In this document: in pieces, positions 42,978 to 52,900 of the stretch | Numbering within the stretch: the stretch's first letter is position 1 | How the letters are laid out: each line of letters begins with the position of its first letter | Source of the DNA: Rhizobium sp. CIAT894 | GTDB lineage: Bacteria > Pseudomonadota > Alphaproteobacteria > Rhizobiales > Rhizobiaceae | NCBI RefSeq assembly: GCF_000172795.2 | Contig: NZ_CP020947.1 | Span: forward strand, 561,001-625,000 | Reading direction: 5' to 3' | DNA: 64,000 nucleotides | Notes under the pieces: model-generated | Told to the model about the DNA's origin: nothing | Database searches by the model: none | What the model saw: the letters and a program-made list of their open reading frames with translations, nothing else | Made by a program: the position numbers and the translations under genes

Positions 42978-43082
42978 AGCATGTCGCGCAAAAGTGTGCA
43001 GCGGTTTTGCGCTGAAGACATGCGGAAAACCAAAGACCTAAAGCGTGGCCAAGCGAATCCGAAAGATCGCGACGCGCTTTAG
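42975..43082 (+). repeat. RIME-like mosaic element, copy 4
   Basis: It runs from TAAAGCATGTCGCGCAAAAG to GATCGCGACGCGCTTTA with inverted ends TAAAGC / GCTTTA, 108 bases in all. The first TAA is the stop codon of the upstream beta-oxidation gene. The remainder of 43083-43408 contains no gene. Confidence 0.85.
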
Positions 43083-43408
43083 GCCGTTTTCGCGATCTTG
43101 GTTTAACGGGACTACCTTTGCCGTCGTGCCGTGGTCACCTCTGCCCTGCCGAGCAGAGGAGGTGACTAGGCACGGCGTTGAAGAGCCTTCTGATTTCCCT
43201 CAATCCGCACGAATTCTAATTTTCCCTGCCGACGCCTTGTCACGAACACAATTTCCGATTAAACGTTCAAGCATCGATCTTGCTAGATGAACTTTGAAAC
43301 GGCGCTTGCGTCTTTCCTGGCGAACTTCCTCCAAAATCGGTTTTCATCGCGGCTCGTACCTTTGTCCGGGCTGCAACCTTCTATGAACGATTCGAAAGGG
43401 ATATCGTC

Positions 43409-43618
43409 ATGAGCACTGGTACCGTAAAGTGGTTCAACGCAACCAAGGGCTACGGCTTCATTCAGCCGGATGACGGCGCAGCCGACGTTTTCGTCCACAT
43501 CTCCGCCGTTGAACGCGCTGGCATGCGCGATCTCAAGGATGGCCAGAAGCTGTCTTACGAGCTCGTCCGCGACAACAAGTCCGGCAAGATGTCGGCAGAC
43601 CGCCTCCAGGCGGCCTGA
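43409..43618 (+). CDS. Cold-shock domain protein (CspA family)
   Basis: 69-residue single cold-shock domain: [19 protein letters not shown] contains RNP1 (KGYGFIQ), and [13 protein letters not shown] contains RNP2 (VFVHIS). It binds single-stranded RNA/DNA as an RNA chaperone. GAAAGGGATATCGTC upstream gives the ribosome site. The 300-bp gene-free stretch upstream leaves room for the long structured leader typical of cold-shock genes, though I cannot map the start. A terminator lies at 43775-43797. Confidence 0.96.
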   Translation: MSTGTVKWFNATKGYGFIQPDDGAADVFVHISAVERAGMRDLKDGQKLSYELVRDNKSGKMSADRLQAA

Positions 43619-43622
43619 GGCC

Positions 43623-43680
43623 CGGTAATTCCAGGAAAAGTGCAAAGCGGTTTTCCGTCCGGAATTGCGTTAAAGACAAA
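43623..43680 (+). repeat. Short AATTCC-type hairpin repeat
   Basis: GGTAATTCC ... GGAATTGC arms flank AAAAGTGCAAAGCGGTTTTCC. Related partial copies: 5430-5466 (GGAATTCCAGCAAAATGCGC) and 44915-44940 (AATTCCGGCAAAATTGCGC). It follows the cold-shock gene by a few bases. Confidence 0.55.
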
Positions 43681-43774
43681 AGCAGCGCGTCCTCTTGGGC
43701 GCGTGGGGCTTTGAATATCATCTCCGGATCGTGACCACGGATGTACTGGCACGGTCCGTCGAGATGGCAGGGAA

Positions 43775-43797
43775 GGTCGGGTTAGCCCGGCCTTTTT
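43775..43797 (+). terminator. Intrinsic terminator downstream of the cold-shock gene
   Basis: GGTCGGG-TTAG-CCCGGCC (one G-T pair) followed directly by TTTTT. It lies 157 bases past the stop codon, so the transcript would carry a long 3' tail, or the terminator could serve an independent small RNA from the 43690-43797 interval. Confidence 0.7.
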
Positions 43798-43947
43798 GCG
43801 TTCCGGCTGGTCGCTATGCTCGCAGGTAGAAACGACATAGGCCTTTGAGTTGTGCCGCGGCCACGGCACGACCTTAATGAATTTTTCGCGCCCGCCAAAC
43901 TGAATGCGTCATTGGTGACAACGAGCCTCGTAAGACAGGTAAGCCGC

Positions 43948-44391
43948 TCAGCCGCCCGCCGCCTCACCACCTTCCAGCATCTCCATCACCCGCGCCATCA
44001 CCGCCCGTGCCGCATCGAGTTCGGCCGACGTGAAGGCGGCGCCGAGTCCATCCGCCCATCCGGCCTGCGCGATCTCGATAACCCGCAGCCGCGCGGCGCC
44101 TTCCGCCGTCAGCCGCACCAGCTTGGCGCGCTGGTGCTGCGGGTTGTCGGCATAGGCGATCAGCCCTTCACCCTCCAGCACATCGGCAAGCCGCTGCACG
44201 CCCTGGCGGGCAAGGCCGAGGGCGCGGGCGATCTGTGCCACCGACATGTCGCCGCGCCTTGCTGCGGCCAGAACCTGCCAGCGCGCACTTGTCTGTCCCG
44301 CGGGCTTGGCCAGCTGGTCGCCGGCCGCCGTCAGATGGCCGGCGAGGCGAAGGGCTGTGATCGCGAAAGCGGAAAAGGCATTCCCCTCCAT
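43948..44391 (-). CDS. MarR-family transcriptional regulator
   Basis: 147 residues. The winged-helix core is TSARWQVLAAARRGDMSVAQIARALGLARQGVQRLADVLEGEGLI, followed by the wing DNPQHQRAKLVRLT and the C-terminal dimer helices. No cysteines are present, so ligand rather than thiol sensing is likely. GGAGCGG precedes the ATG; an upstream ATG at 44448 would read through the operator region. It is divergent from the GFA gene, with two palindromes in the shared promoter that are probably its binding sites. Confidence 0.92.
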   Translation of the reverse strand: MEGNAFSAFAITALRLAGHLTAAGDQLAKPAGQTSARWQVLAAARRGDMSVAQIARALGLARQGVQRLADVLEGEGLIAYADNPQHQRAKLVRLTAEGAARLRVIEIAQAGWADGLGAAFTSAELDAARAVMARVMEMLEGGEAAGG

Positions 44392-44415
44392 CGTCCGCTC
44401 CGGTCGATTTTGTTT

Positions 44416-44429
44416 GACAACATGTTGTC
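44416..44429. promoter_or_regulatory. MarR operator 1
   Basis: A perfect 14-bp palindrome GACAACATGTTGTC, 25 bases upstream of the MarR start. It shares its TGACAACA half-site with operator 2. Confidence 0.7.
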
Positions 44430-44450
44430 GATTTTGTATCTCATCCATAA

Positions 44451-44466
44451 TGACAACATATTGTCA
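44451..44466. promoter_or_regulatory. MarR operator 2
   Basis: TGACAACATATTGTCA (one mismatch from a perfect 16-bp palindrome) is centred 36 bp from operator 1 and 41 bases before the GFA start. Two like sites in one divergent promoter are typical of MarR autoregulation plus control of the neighbour. Confidence 0.7.
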
Positions 44467-44506
44467 TATACTGGTGGCCGGTGCAACGGCCAAGGAGGAG
44501 GACCTC

Positions 44507-44911
44507 ATGAAGAAGACCTACAAGGGAAGCTGCCATTGCGGCAAAGTGCATTACGAGGTCGACATCGACCTCGAAGAGGGAACCGGCCGCTGCAATTGTT
44601 CGATCTGCGCCAAGCGGCGCTACTGGGGCGCCAACGTCAAGCCGGAGGATTTCCGGCTGATGTGCGACGAGGCTGAGACATCGGACTACCAGTTCAACAC
44701 GATGAGCGGCCATCATCGCTTCTGCCGCACCTGCGGCGTGTCGGCCTATGGTGACGGCTATGTCGAGGCGATCGGCGGCGCCTATGTCTCGATCAACATC
44801 GCCTGCCTCGATGATATCAGCCCTGAGGAACTGGCAGCCTTGCCCGTCCGTTATTACGACGGCAGGCACGACGCCTGGTGGAACGAGCCTGAAGTGACGA
44901 GTTATCTCTGA
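44507..44911 (+). CDS. GFA (glutathione-dependent formaldehyde-activating enzyme family) protein
   Basis: 134 residues with the zinc-cysteine pattern of the family: GSCHCGKVHYEV near residue 6, RCNCSICAKRRYWG near 36 and HHRFCRTCGVSAYG near 72. The founding member binds glutathione and formaldehyde; most relatives are uncharacterised. The ribosome site AAGGAGGAGG is very strong. Divergent from the MarR gene, it is the likely regulated target. An NTF2-like gene follows 95 bases later on the same strand. Confidence 0.93.
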   Translation: MKKTYKGSCHCGKVHYEVDIDLEEGTGRCNCSICAKRRYWGANVKPEDFRLMCDEAETSDYQFNTMSGHHRFCRTCGVSAYGDGYVEAIGGAYVSINIACLDDISPEELAALPVRYYDGRHDAWWNEPEVTSYL

Positions 44912-45005
44912 AGCAATTCCGGCAAAATTGCGCAAACGGAAGCATCCTTGTCGGATCGTCGTTCTCCCGTGCGTCCTCTGCCTGCAACAGATGAGGAGAG
45001 TGGGC

Positions 45006-45449
45006 ATGAGCAACGAAAACTATGCCAACGTCGAGGAAGAAGCGGTCATCGCCATGCTGATGATGCGGGCCAAGGCGCTGGGCGAAAAGAACGCCGGGGA
45101 TGCGCTTTCCTACGAGGCCGAGGATTCCGTCGAGTTTTCGCTGGCGCCGCCGCTCGTCTACAATGGCAAGGACGAGGCGGGCCTGCAGGCCTGGTTCGAT
45201 ACCTGGGAAGGACCTATCGGCGGTGAAGTGCGCGATGCCAAATTGACGGTCGGCGGCGATGTCGCCTTCTGGAGCGGCCTGACCCGCATGACCGGCACCA
45301 AGACCGATGGCACCGAGGTCGATCTCTGGTTCCGCCAGACGCTGGGTCTCGTCAAGCGGGATGGCCGCTGGCTGGTCGCCCACCAGCACGCCTCGGTGCC
45401 TTTCGCCATGGATGGCAGCGGCCGCGCGCTGCTTGACCTGAAGCCGTGA
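45006..45449 (+). CDS. NTF2/SnoaL-like protein
   Basis: 147 residues with the cone-shaped NTF2-like pattern: helical N-terminus (VIAMLMMRAKALGEKNAGDALSY), then SLAPPLVYNGKDEAGLQAWFDTWEG and FWSGLTRMTGTKTDGTEVDLWFRQTLGLVKRDGRWLVAHQHASV. Members are small hydrolases/isomerases or ligand-binding proteins; no activity can be read. GAGGAGAG upstream of the ATG. It may be co-transcribed with the GFA gene. Confidence 0.88.
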   Translation: MSNENYANVEEEAVIAMLMMRAKALGEKNAGDALSYEAEDSVEFSLAPPLVYNGKDEAGLQAWFDTWEGPIGGEVRDAKLTVGGDVAFWSGLTRMTGTKTDGTEVDLWFRQTLGLVKRDGRWLVAHQHASVPFAMDGSGRALLDLKP

Positions 45450-45690
45450 AGCCAGGCTCTCTATTGCATAATCTATCCTGGAATACCGGGAGATGGTGCA
45501 TTGTCGGCCGCTAAGCTGGAGCTGGATAGTCCCGTGCCGTTTCGTGGAGAATAAGAACTTTCTTTTAATCAAATTTTGCAAGCATGGATCTTCGGAGGCC
45601 TTCAGTATCTGCTGGATGACGGTTGTTTAAACCTGTCGGCGAATTGACTTAAGGCGTGCGCCAGTACCAGCATCGGGGGCGAGCGGGAAC

Positions 45691-48048
45691 ATGCTTTTCA
45701 AGTCTACGACCAGTCGCAATCTTTTTTCTGTGGCCGCCTGTGGCGTCATCGCCGTTATTGTCGCTTCCGGCGTCATATTCTATCGGTCATACACCGAAAT
45801 TCGCAGCAGCAGCATCGAACAGATGCGCCAGATCGCGACAGCCGAGGCGCTGAAGGTTGAAAGGGATATCGGCGGCACCGTGCATATCGTCGACGGACTT
45901 GACACCGTGCTGACGACAATGAAGGAGCTTGGAGACACCGATCGCGCCAAGGCGGACAAGGTCCTGCTCAACATGCTGCAGGCCAATCCGCCGGTCCTTG
46001 GCACATGGACCGGATGGGAGCCGAATGCTTTCGACGGCAAGGATAAGGATTATGTCGGCAAGGAAGGACACGACGCGACAGGCCGCTATGTGCCCTATTG
46101 GGTGCGGAGCGGCGGCCAGATCACCCATACCGCGTTGACCGATTACACAGTGGCTGGAGCGGGCGACTACTATCAGCTGCCCTTCACGCAGCGCAAAACC
46201 GTTATCATCGAGCCCTATTCTTATGCGATCGATGGAAAAGACGTGTTGATGACCTCCGTCACCAAGCCGATTGTCATCGACGGCAAAGCGGTCGGCGTTG
46301 CCGGTCTTGACCTTTCGCTGCAGGACACAAACAAGGCGCTGTCAGCGGTTCGACCGATGGGAGCGGGCTTCCTCGGCCTCGTGACCAGCGCCGGCAAGAT
46401 CGTCAGTCATCCGGATGCAGGCCTCATCGGCAAAAGCCTTTCCGAGACGGGGGCGAAGACAGCGGATTGGGACCGTCTGATTGCCAATCCCGGGGTTGAG
46501 CATGAGGTGACCAACGAGGACGGCAGCGTCTCGCTGGCGATTGCCAGCGCCGTCAAGCTTGCCGAGAGCCCCAATTGGTATGCGATCGTTTCGGTCCCGA
46601 AGGCAACACTGTTCGGGCCGCTATATGCCGTCGTGCGGGATGCGATCGTCGCGACGAGCCTGGCGGCGGTACTGCTCGGCCTTGCCGTGTGGCTGATCGC
46701 CCGCCGCTTCGTCGGCCGGATTTCCAGCGTCATCGCCGAGACTGCCGAGATTGCCGCAGGCAAACTCGATGTGCCCCTCAGGGACGGCGACGCCAAGGAC
46801 GAAATCGGCGATCTCTCGCGCTCGCTGAAGGCGCTGATGGAGAGCAATCGCGACAGGGCGCGTCTGGAGGCCGAAGCGGAAGAAAACCGCGCGCTGCAGG
46901 AAAGGGAGCGTACCGAGCGCGCCCGGATCGACCAGGCCCAGGAAGCGGACGTCAAATTCGCCGTCGGTGAACTGGCGCTTGGCCTGGCGAAGCTTGCCGA
47001 AGGCGACATGACGAGCGCGCTGGAGCATCCTTTCGCAGCGACGCTTGACGAGACCCGTATCAATTTCAACGAGTCGGTCGTCAAATTGCGGTCGGCGCTG
47101 GTGTCATTCTCGCAGAACGCTCAGGTCATACAAAGCGGCACCGAGGAAATCCGTTCTGCCGCAGACGATCTTGCGCGCCGCACGGAACAGCAGGCGGCCT
47201 CCGTCGAGGAAACCGCCGCAGCGCTGGAGCAGATCACCACATCCGTCAAGGATTCCACGGCACGCGCCGAAGAAGCCGGATCGATGGTGGTTCGCACGAA
47301 GGAAAATGCCGAACGCTCCGGCCAGATCGTGCAGCGCGCTGTTGAAGCCATGCACGACATCGAACAGTCGTCCCAGTCGATCTCAAGCATCATCGGCGTC
47401 ATCGACGAGATCGCCTTCCAGACCAACCTGCTGGCGCTGAATGCCGGCGTCGAGGCAGCGCGCGCTGGTGAAGCCGGCAAGGGCTTCGCCGTCGTCGCGC
47501 AGGAGGTACGTGAACTGGCGCAACGCTCGGCCGGCGCGGCCAAGGAGATCAAGGCACTGATCGGCTCTTCAGGCGGCCAGGTCCAACAGGGTGTTGCCCT
47601 GGTCCGTCAGACCGGCGATGCCCTGCAAGGCATTGTCGAGGAGGTGCAGCAGATCGACCGCAATGTCCACGCGATCGTCCAGTCGGCGCGCGAGCAGTCG
47701 ACCGGCCTTCAGGAAATCAACACCGCCGTCAATCAGATGGATCAGGCGACGCAGAAGAATGCCGCCATGGTCGAGGAGTCGAACGCGGCGGCCCACACGC
47801 TGGCGACCGAGGTCTCGGCGCTCTCCGGGCGCCTGGGCCAGTTCCGGCTCGATACGGGCGCGGGCATGACTTCGGCGATGCCGCGATCGAATGCTTCGCG
47901 TTCGATCGCGGCTCCGAAAATCGTATCGTCGCACGCGGCCGTCCCGGTTCCCTCTCCGGCTCGTGCGTTGAAGAAGACGCTGTCTGTCGCCCTTGGCGGC
48001 GGCTCAACGGCAGCAGCCCCGGCCGGCGACGGCTGGGAAGATTTTTGA
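45691..48048 (+). CDS. Methyl-accepting chemotaxis protein with dCache sensor
   Basis: 785 residues. Membrane helix 1 ([21 protein letters not shown]) is followed by a periplasmic double-Cache domain of about 270 residues ([56 protein letters not shown]), helix 2 near 310-335, HAMP and the signalling hairpin with [22 protein letters not shown]. The WV/WR and D positions of dCache amino-acid or amine binders are partly recognisable, but I cannot name the ligand. The C-terminus ends GWEDF, a CheR-tether-like pentapeptide. Single-gene unit. Confidence 0.94.
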   Translation: MLFKSTTSRNLFSVAACGVIAVIVASGVIFYRSYTEIRSSSIEQMRQIATAEALKVERDIGGTVHIVDGLDTVLTTMKELGDTDRAKADKVLLNMLQANPPVLGTWTGWEPNAFDGKDKDYVGKEGHDATGRYVPYWVRSGGQITHTALTDYTVAGAGDYYQLPFTQRKTVIIEPYSYAIDGKDVLMTSVTKPIVIDGKAVGVAGLDLSLQDTNKALSAVRPMGAGFLGLVTSAGKIVSHPDAGLIGKSLSETGAKTADWDRLIANPGVEHEVTNEDGSVSLAIASAVKLAESPNWYAIVSVPKATLFGPLYAVVRDAIVATSLAAVLLGLAVWLIARRFVGRISSVIAETAEIAAGKLDVPLRDGDAKDEIGDLSRSLKALMESNRDRARLEAEAEENRALQERERTERARIDQAQEADVKFAVGELALGLAKLAEGDMTSALEHPFAATLDETRINFNESVVKLRSALVSFSQNAQVIQSGTEEIRSAADDLARRTEQQAASVEETAAALEQITTSVKDSTARAEEAGSMVVRTKENAERSGQIVQRAVEAMHDIEQSSQSISSIIGVIDEIAFQTNLLALNAGVEAARAGEAGKGFAVVAQEVRELAQRSAGAAKEIKALIGSSGGQVQQGVALVRQTGDALQGIVEEVQQIDRNVHAIVQSAREQSTGLQEINTAVNQMDQATQKNAAMVEESNAAAHTLATEVSALSGRLGQFRLDTGAGMTSAMPRSNASRSIAAPKIVSSHAAVPVPSPARALKKTLSVALGGGSTAAAPAGDGWEDF

Positions 48049-48090
48049 TCCGGTCTGTTCAGCGGAACGGAGACAGGTCCCCACTATAGC

Positions 48091-49284
48091 TCAGGCCGCC
48101 GCCTTCCGGCGGCCGGCCCGAATGGCGATCAGCCCGGCGCCCATCAACAGCAGAATTACAGTCGCATAGATATCCGTCGTCAGCGCATAACCGGCCGATT
48201 TCGCCAGAAACCCGGCAAGGATCGCCGGCAGGCTGAAGGCGAGATAGCTCTGGACGTAGAAGGCCGCAAGCAGACCGGCCCGCTCGTCCGGTTTGGCGAG
48301 CGGCATGATGGTGCCGATCGAGCCGAGGAAATTGGTGCCGAAACCGGCGCCGGTGAAGACGGTGCCGATGATGAGCATCGGCACATTGGCAAGATGCACG
48401 CCGGCAACGACCGTCAGGATGCCGAGCGTCTTGGCCGACACGCCGAAACCGAGATTGGCCGATGCGCTCTTGGCGCGCCTGAGATAGACGGTGATCGCCC
48501 CGCTTGCCATCAGCGCGGTCACCACGGCTCCGCCGGTCAGCGGCGCCCCGCTGCCGGTCGTTCCGGCGACCAGGGATGGAACCAGCGAGAGATAGAAACC
48601 GGCGAGCGTCCAGTTGGCGATGTTGATCGGCGTCACCAGCGACAGCGGCCGCTTCACCTGCGGCGGAACGGTGACGCGCGGCATCAGCGAGCCGAGCGCG
48701 CCCGGCCGCCTGCCGCCGGTCTCGCCCGTCAGCCAGATGCCGGCCGCCTGCACTGCGAAGGCGGTGAGCAACAGCGCATAGATCAGATGCATCGGGAAAG
48801 GGGCATATTGGATCAGGGCGCTGGTGCCGACCGCGCCGACTGCCATGCCGCAAAGCGGGGCGATCGAATTGACGATCTGCCCCTTGGCCCGGTCGACATC
48901 GACGAGCGCGGCGCCGAGCGAAGCGCCGGCGATCCCCGTTGCAATACCCTGGACGATCCGCGCCGCGATCAGCCAGCCGGGGCCGCTGGCGGCGACGAAG
49001 AGCGCCATGGCGACGATTTCGAGCACCAGGGCGAAAAAGATCACCGGCTTGCGGCCGAGATGATCGGAGATGGAACCAGCCGTCAGCAGTGCTGCCAGCA
49101 GCGCGAAGGCGTAGACGGCGAAGACCACCGTGATCAGCACCGGCGAGAGCGCGAAATTCTCCTGATAGATCCGGTAGAGCGGCGTCGGCGCCGCGGAAGC
49201 GCCGAAGAAGGTGGCGAGCGTCAGCGCATGAAAGCCGATCGAGGGGCGCGGCGCATTCTCTGTGGATTTGGCGGCGGCGAGCAT
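48091..49284 (-). CDS. MFS transporter
   Basis: 397 residues, 12 predicted helices. Motif A between helices 2 and 3 reads GSISDHLGRKPV. The helix-4 stretch is AARIVQGIATGIAGASLGAALVD. A cytoplasmic loop after helix 6 (TGETGGRRPGALGSLMPRV) separates the halves. Likely a drug or metabolite exporter; substrate unknown. AAGGGGC precedes the ATG. It is divergent from a TetR gene with a large palindrome between them, so it is the presumed target of that repressor. Confidence 0.92.
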   Translation of the reverse strand: MLAAAKSTENAPRPSIGFHALTLATFFGASAAPTPLYRIYQENFALSPVLITVVFAVYAFALLAALLTAGSISDHLGRKPVIFFALVLEIVAMALFVAASGPGWLIAARIVQGIATGIAGASLGAALVDVDRAKGQIVNSIAPLCGMAVGAVGTSALIQYAPFPMHLIYALLLTAFAVQAAGIWLTGETGGRRPGALGSLMPRVTVPPQVKRPLSLVTPINIANWTLAGFYLSLVPSLVAGTTGSGAPLTGGAVVTALMASGAITVYLRRAKSASANLGFGVSAKTLGILTVVAGVHLANVPMLIIGTVFTGAGFGTNFLGSIGTIMPLAKPDERAGLLAAFYVQSYLAFSLPAILAGFLAKSAGYALTTDIYATVILLLMGAGLIAIRAGRRKAAA

Positions 49285-49335
49285 ATATAAGCCCCTTAAA
49301 GCTAAGTCGTTGCGTTAGCTCCATGTAATGTAGGC

Positions 49336-49370
49336 GCATCATAAAAGCAAATTATTTGCGTTTATGATGC
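49336..49370. promoter_or_regulatory. TetR-type operator of the MFS/TetR divergon
   Basis: A 35-bp palindrome: GCATCATAAA-N-GCAAATTATTTGC-N-TTTATGATGC, symmetrical except for the centre and one position in each arm. It lies 52 bases from the MFS start and 46 from the TetR start, and is AT-rich in an otherwise GC-rich region. Confidence 0.75.
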
Positions 49371-49415
49371 TGTCAAAGATTTTGAACTCTCGGATCGGGG
49401 GATCGGGTTGCAGGC

Positions 49416-49973
49416 ATGGCAGTGAAAGAGAATCTCCGCCCGGGCGGCAGAAGCGCCAGGGTTCAGGCATCGGTGCACAAGGCGGTGCGCGAGCTGTTGG
49501 CTGAGATGAGCCGCGCCGAGGTGACGATCCCGCTGATCGCTGCCAGGGCGGGTGTAACGCCGTCGACCATCTATCGTCGCTGGGGCGACCTGCAGGCGCT
49601 TCTTGCCGATGTCGCCGTCGAGCGGCTGCGGCCGGATATGCAGCCGGTCGATGCCGGCAGCGGCAAGGCCGATCTTCAAGCCTGGGCCGAGCAATATGCC
49701 GAGGAAATGTCTTCCGGCCCGGGCCGCGAGATGATCCGCGACGTGTTGGCGGCGCAGGCGGGCGCCAATGCCTGCAAATGCTGCGAATATACCCGCCAGC
49801 AGATCGTCGTCATCGCCGAGCGGGCAAAGGTCCGCGGCGACAGCTTCCCGGATGTCGACGACGTCATGGATCGGGTCGTGGCGCCGATCATGTACCGCAT
49901 CCTGTTCGGTGACGTGCCGGATACGGCGCGGGTGCGCGATCTCGTTTCGCGCGTCATGAGCGCGGCGAACTGA
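49416..49973 (+). CDS. TetR/AcrR-family transcriptional regulator
   Basis: 185 residues. Helix-turn-helix: VTIPLIAARAGVTPSTIYRRWGDLQALLADVA, the TetR signature. The C-terminal ligand/dimer domain contains an unusual cysteine-rich turn, ANACKCCEYTRQQ near residue 120, that could bind metal or respond to oxidants. It is divergent from the MFS transporter and probably represses both through the 49336-49370 palindrome. The gene starts at ATG after a GGGGGATCGGGTT stretch. Confidence 0.92.
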   Translation: MAVKENLRPGGRSARVQASVHKAVRELLAEMSRAEVTIPLIAARAGVTPSTIYRRWGDLQALLADVAVERLRPDMQPVDAGSGKADLQAWAEQYAEEMSSGPGREMIRDVLAAQAGANACKCCEYTRQQIVVIAERAKVRGDSFPDVDDVMDRVVAPIMYRILFGDVPDTARVRDLVSRVMSAAN

Positions 49974-49979
49974 ACCTGG

Positions 49980-52900
49980 TTATTCCGCAGCCGCGCGTTT
50001 GAGGCCGGATATCTGGGTGATATAGGCGCGCAGCGCCGCCGGCCGCACCGGTTTGTGCTGAACGGCGATATCGTGACGCTCGGCCTCGCTGCGCACCTCC
50101 GGCGTGCGGTCGGCGGTGATCATCAGGGCAGGGATATCGGCGCCGAACTGCCGGCGCAGATGCAGGATCGCGGCAATGCCGGTTCCGTCGTCGAGATGAT
50201 AGTCGGCGATGGCGAGATCCGGCGGCCCGTCACTGCCATCGCTCGATATCACGTCGGCGAGGCAATCCAGTGCCGTGACCTCGCAACCCCAGCCGCTGAG
50301 CAGCAGCCGCATGCCTTCGAGGATCTTCGGCTCGTTGTCGATGCAGAGGATCTTCAGCCCCTTGAGCGGCTGCCCCGCCCGTTCGGTGGGGGCGGCGGCC
50401 GGCGCGGCCTCGGCCGGGCGCGAGACGTCGAGCGGCATGGCGATGCGAAATTCAGTGCCCTTGCCATGCGTCGAGTTGAGCTCGACCGGATGGTTGAGCA
50501 CGCGGGCGATGCGGTCGACGATCGAGAGGCCGAGCCCGAGGCCGGAGGCGGTTTTGGCGCCTTCGTCAAGCCGGGCGAATTCCTTGAACACCGTGCGGAA
50601 TTTTGACGGTGGAATGCCGATGCCGGAATCGATCACCTGGATGATCACCTGGTTGCCGCGCCGCCGCGCACCCACCAGAACCTTGCCGGTGATCGTGTAT
50701 TTGATCGCGTTGGAAACCAGGTTCTGCACCAGCCGGCGCAGAAGGTTGGGGTCGGAGCGGACTCTGAGCGATGTCGGCATGACCACCAGCTTCAGCTGTT
50801 TTTCGCGGGCGATCGGCGCAAAATCGGTTTCGATCCGTTCGAGCAGATCGGAGAGTGCGACGGAGGCAAGCCGCGGCCGCATGGCGCCGGTATCGAGCCT
50901 GGAGATATCGAGCACCGCGCCGAGAATGGTTTCGACCGATTCCAGGGCGGAATCGATGTTGCGCACGATCGGGCTGTTATCGGATTGCGCCATGCGCTCG
51001 ACCAATGCCGAGGAATAGAGCCTGGCGGCATTCAGCGGCTGCAGGATGTCGTGGCCGGCGGCGGCGAAAAAGCGCGTCTTGCCGATATTCGCCTCGTCGG
51101 CGGCCGCACGCGCCTCGCCGAGTTCGCGGTTGACGCGGGTCAGCTCGGCCGTGCGTTCGGCGACGCGTTGCTCCAGCGTCTCGTTTGCCTGTTTCAGCGC
51201 CTGGTCGGCGCTGACGCGTTGGGTGATATCGGTGAAGGTGGCGACAATGCCCTTGTCCGGCATGGCGTTGGAGCGCACCTCGATGATCCGCTCGCCGCCG
51301 CCGAGCACCAGCGAAAACGGTTTGTCGAGCGTCAGGAAATGCCGCACCGTCTGGCTGAGATCGCCGGGCGCGATATCGCCGCGCTGGCTGAGCGTGGTGA
51401 CGATCTCGGACAGGGGGAAACCGACTTGGCCGGCACTTTCCGGCAGATCCAGCAATTGCCGGAAACGGCGGTTCCAGATCGTCAGCCGGTTGGAGCTGTC
51501 GAAGACGGCGATGCCCTGATCCATCTGCGATAGCGCCGTCTGCAGCATGTCCTGGTTATATTGCAGCGCCTCGCTCGCCTGGTCGAGCAGCCAGGCGGTG
51601 TCGGAAGAGGCATCCTCGATCTTCTGCAGGATCAGGGACAGCACCAGCCGGGCCGAGGATGAGCCGATGGCGCTGCCGAGCAGTTGTTCGCTGAAATGGA
51701 TCAGCGCCATGTCGGCCGGCTGTTCGTCCTCCAGCTTGCGCCCCGAGCTTTGCTCGTAGGTGGTGAACGACCGCTGCATGCGCTCTTCGCCGAGATAACG
51801 TGAGATCGCCGCCTTGAGATCGCCGACGCTGATGCGGGTCTTCCAGCCGCGCGTGGCAAATTGCGAGCGCGAATGCCGTTTGACGAAGATGCCGGCCTGG
51901 ATGCGTTCCAGCGGCCTGGCATTGCGGGTGAGCGAGCCGACGATGAAGAAGGCGGTGTTGACGAGCAGGCTCATGACCGTCGCATTGACCAGCGGATCGG
52001 CATCGGGCGCGGTAAACAGCGTCGTCCCGGGAAAGATGAAGCCGAGCACGGCGCTTGCCACATGCGAATAATCGGGACCGCCGAGCGAGGGCAGGAACAG
52101 CAGATAGATCCAGATGACGAAGCCGGAGGTGAGCCCGAGGATCGCGCCGCGCGCATTCGCCCGCCGCCAGATCAGCCCGCAGATCAGGGCGGGGGCGATT
52201 TGCGCGATCGCGGCAAAGGAAAGCAGGCCGATCGAGGCAAGGCCGGCGGTGCTGTCGGTCGAGCGGTAATAGGCATAGCCGAACAGCAGCACGGCGAAGA
52301 TGGCGCTGCGGCGGATATTGAGCAGCGTCTTGGCGAAATTGTCGCGCTGGCTGGCGCGGCCGGCGAGTTTGCGCCTGAGGAAGATCGGCATGATGATGTC
52401 GTTCGACACCATGATCGACAGCGCCACGGAATCGACGATGACCATCGCGGTGGCGGCGGAGAAGCCGCCGATGAAGGTGATCAGCGACACCAGAGGCATC
52501 TGGCCGGCAAGCGGCAGCGACAGCATGTAGAAATCGGCATTGCCGCTGCCGCCAAAGGTCAGCAGCCCGCCGATCGCCACCGGCAGCACGAAGAGATTGA
52601 TCGCGATGAGATAGGTGGGAAACAGGAAGCCCGCCAGTTTCAGCTGTTTCGGCGTCCGGTTTTCGACGACCGTCACGTGGAATTGCCGCGGCAGCAGAAT
52701 GATCGCGAAGGCCGACAGGGCGATCAGCGTGATCCAGCGGCTGATCGGCGTATGGTAGTTGAGCGCCGACATGACTAGCGCATTGTCGACGGTCTTCTGC
52801 CAGAGGTCGGCCGGCCCGTCGAAGAGAAACCAGATGACGCAGACGCCGGCCGTCAGGAAGGCGACGAGCTTGACGACGGATTCCATCGAGACGGCGAGGA

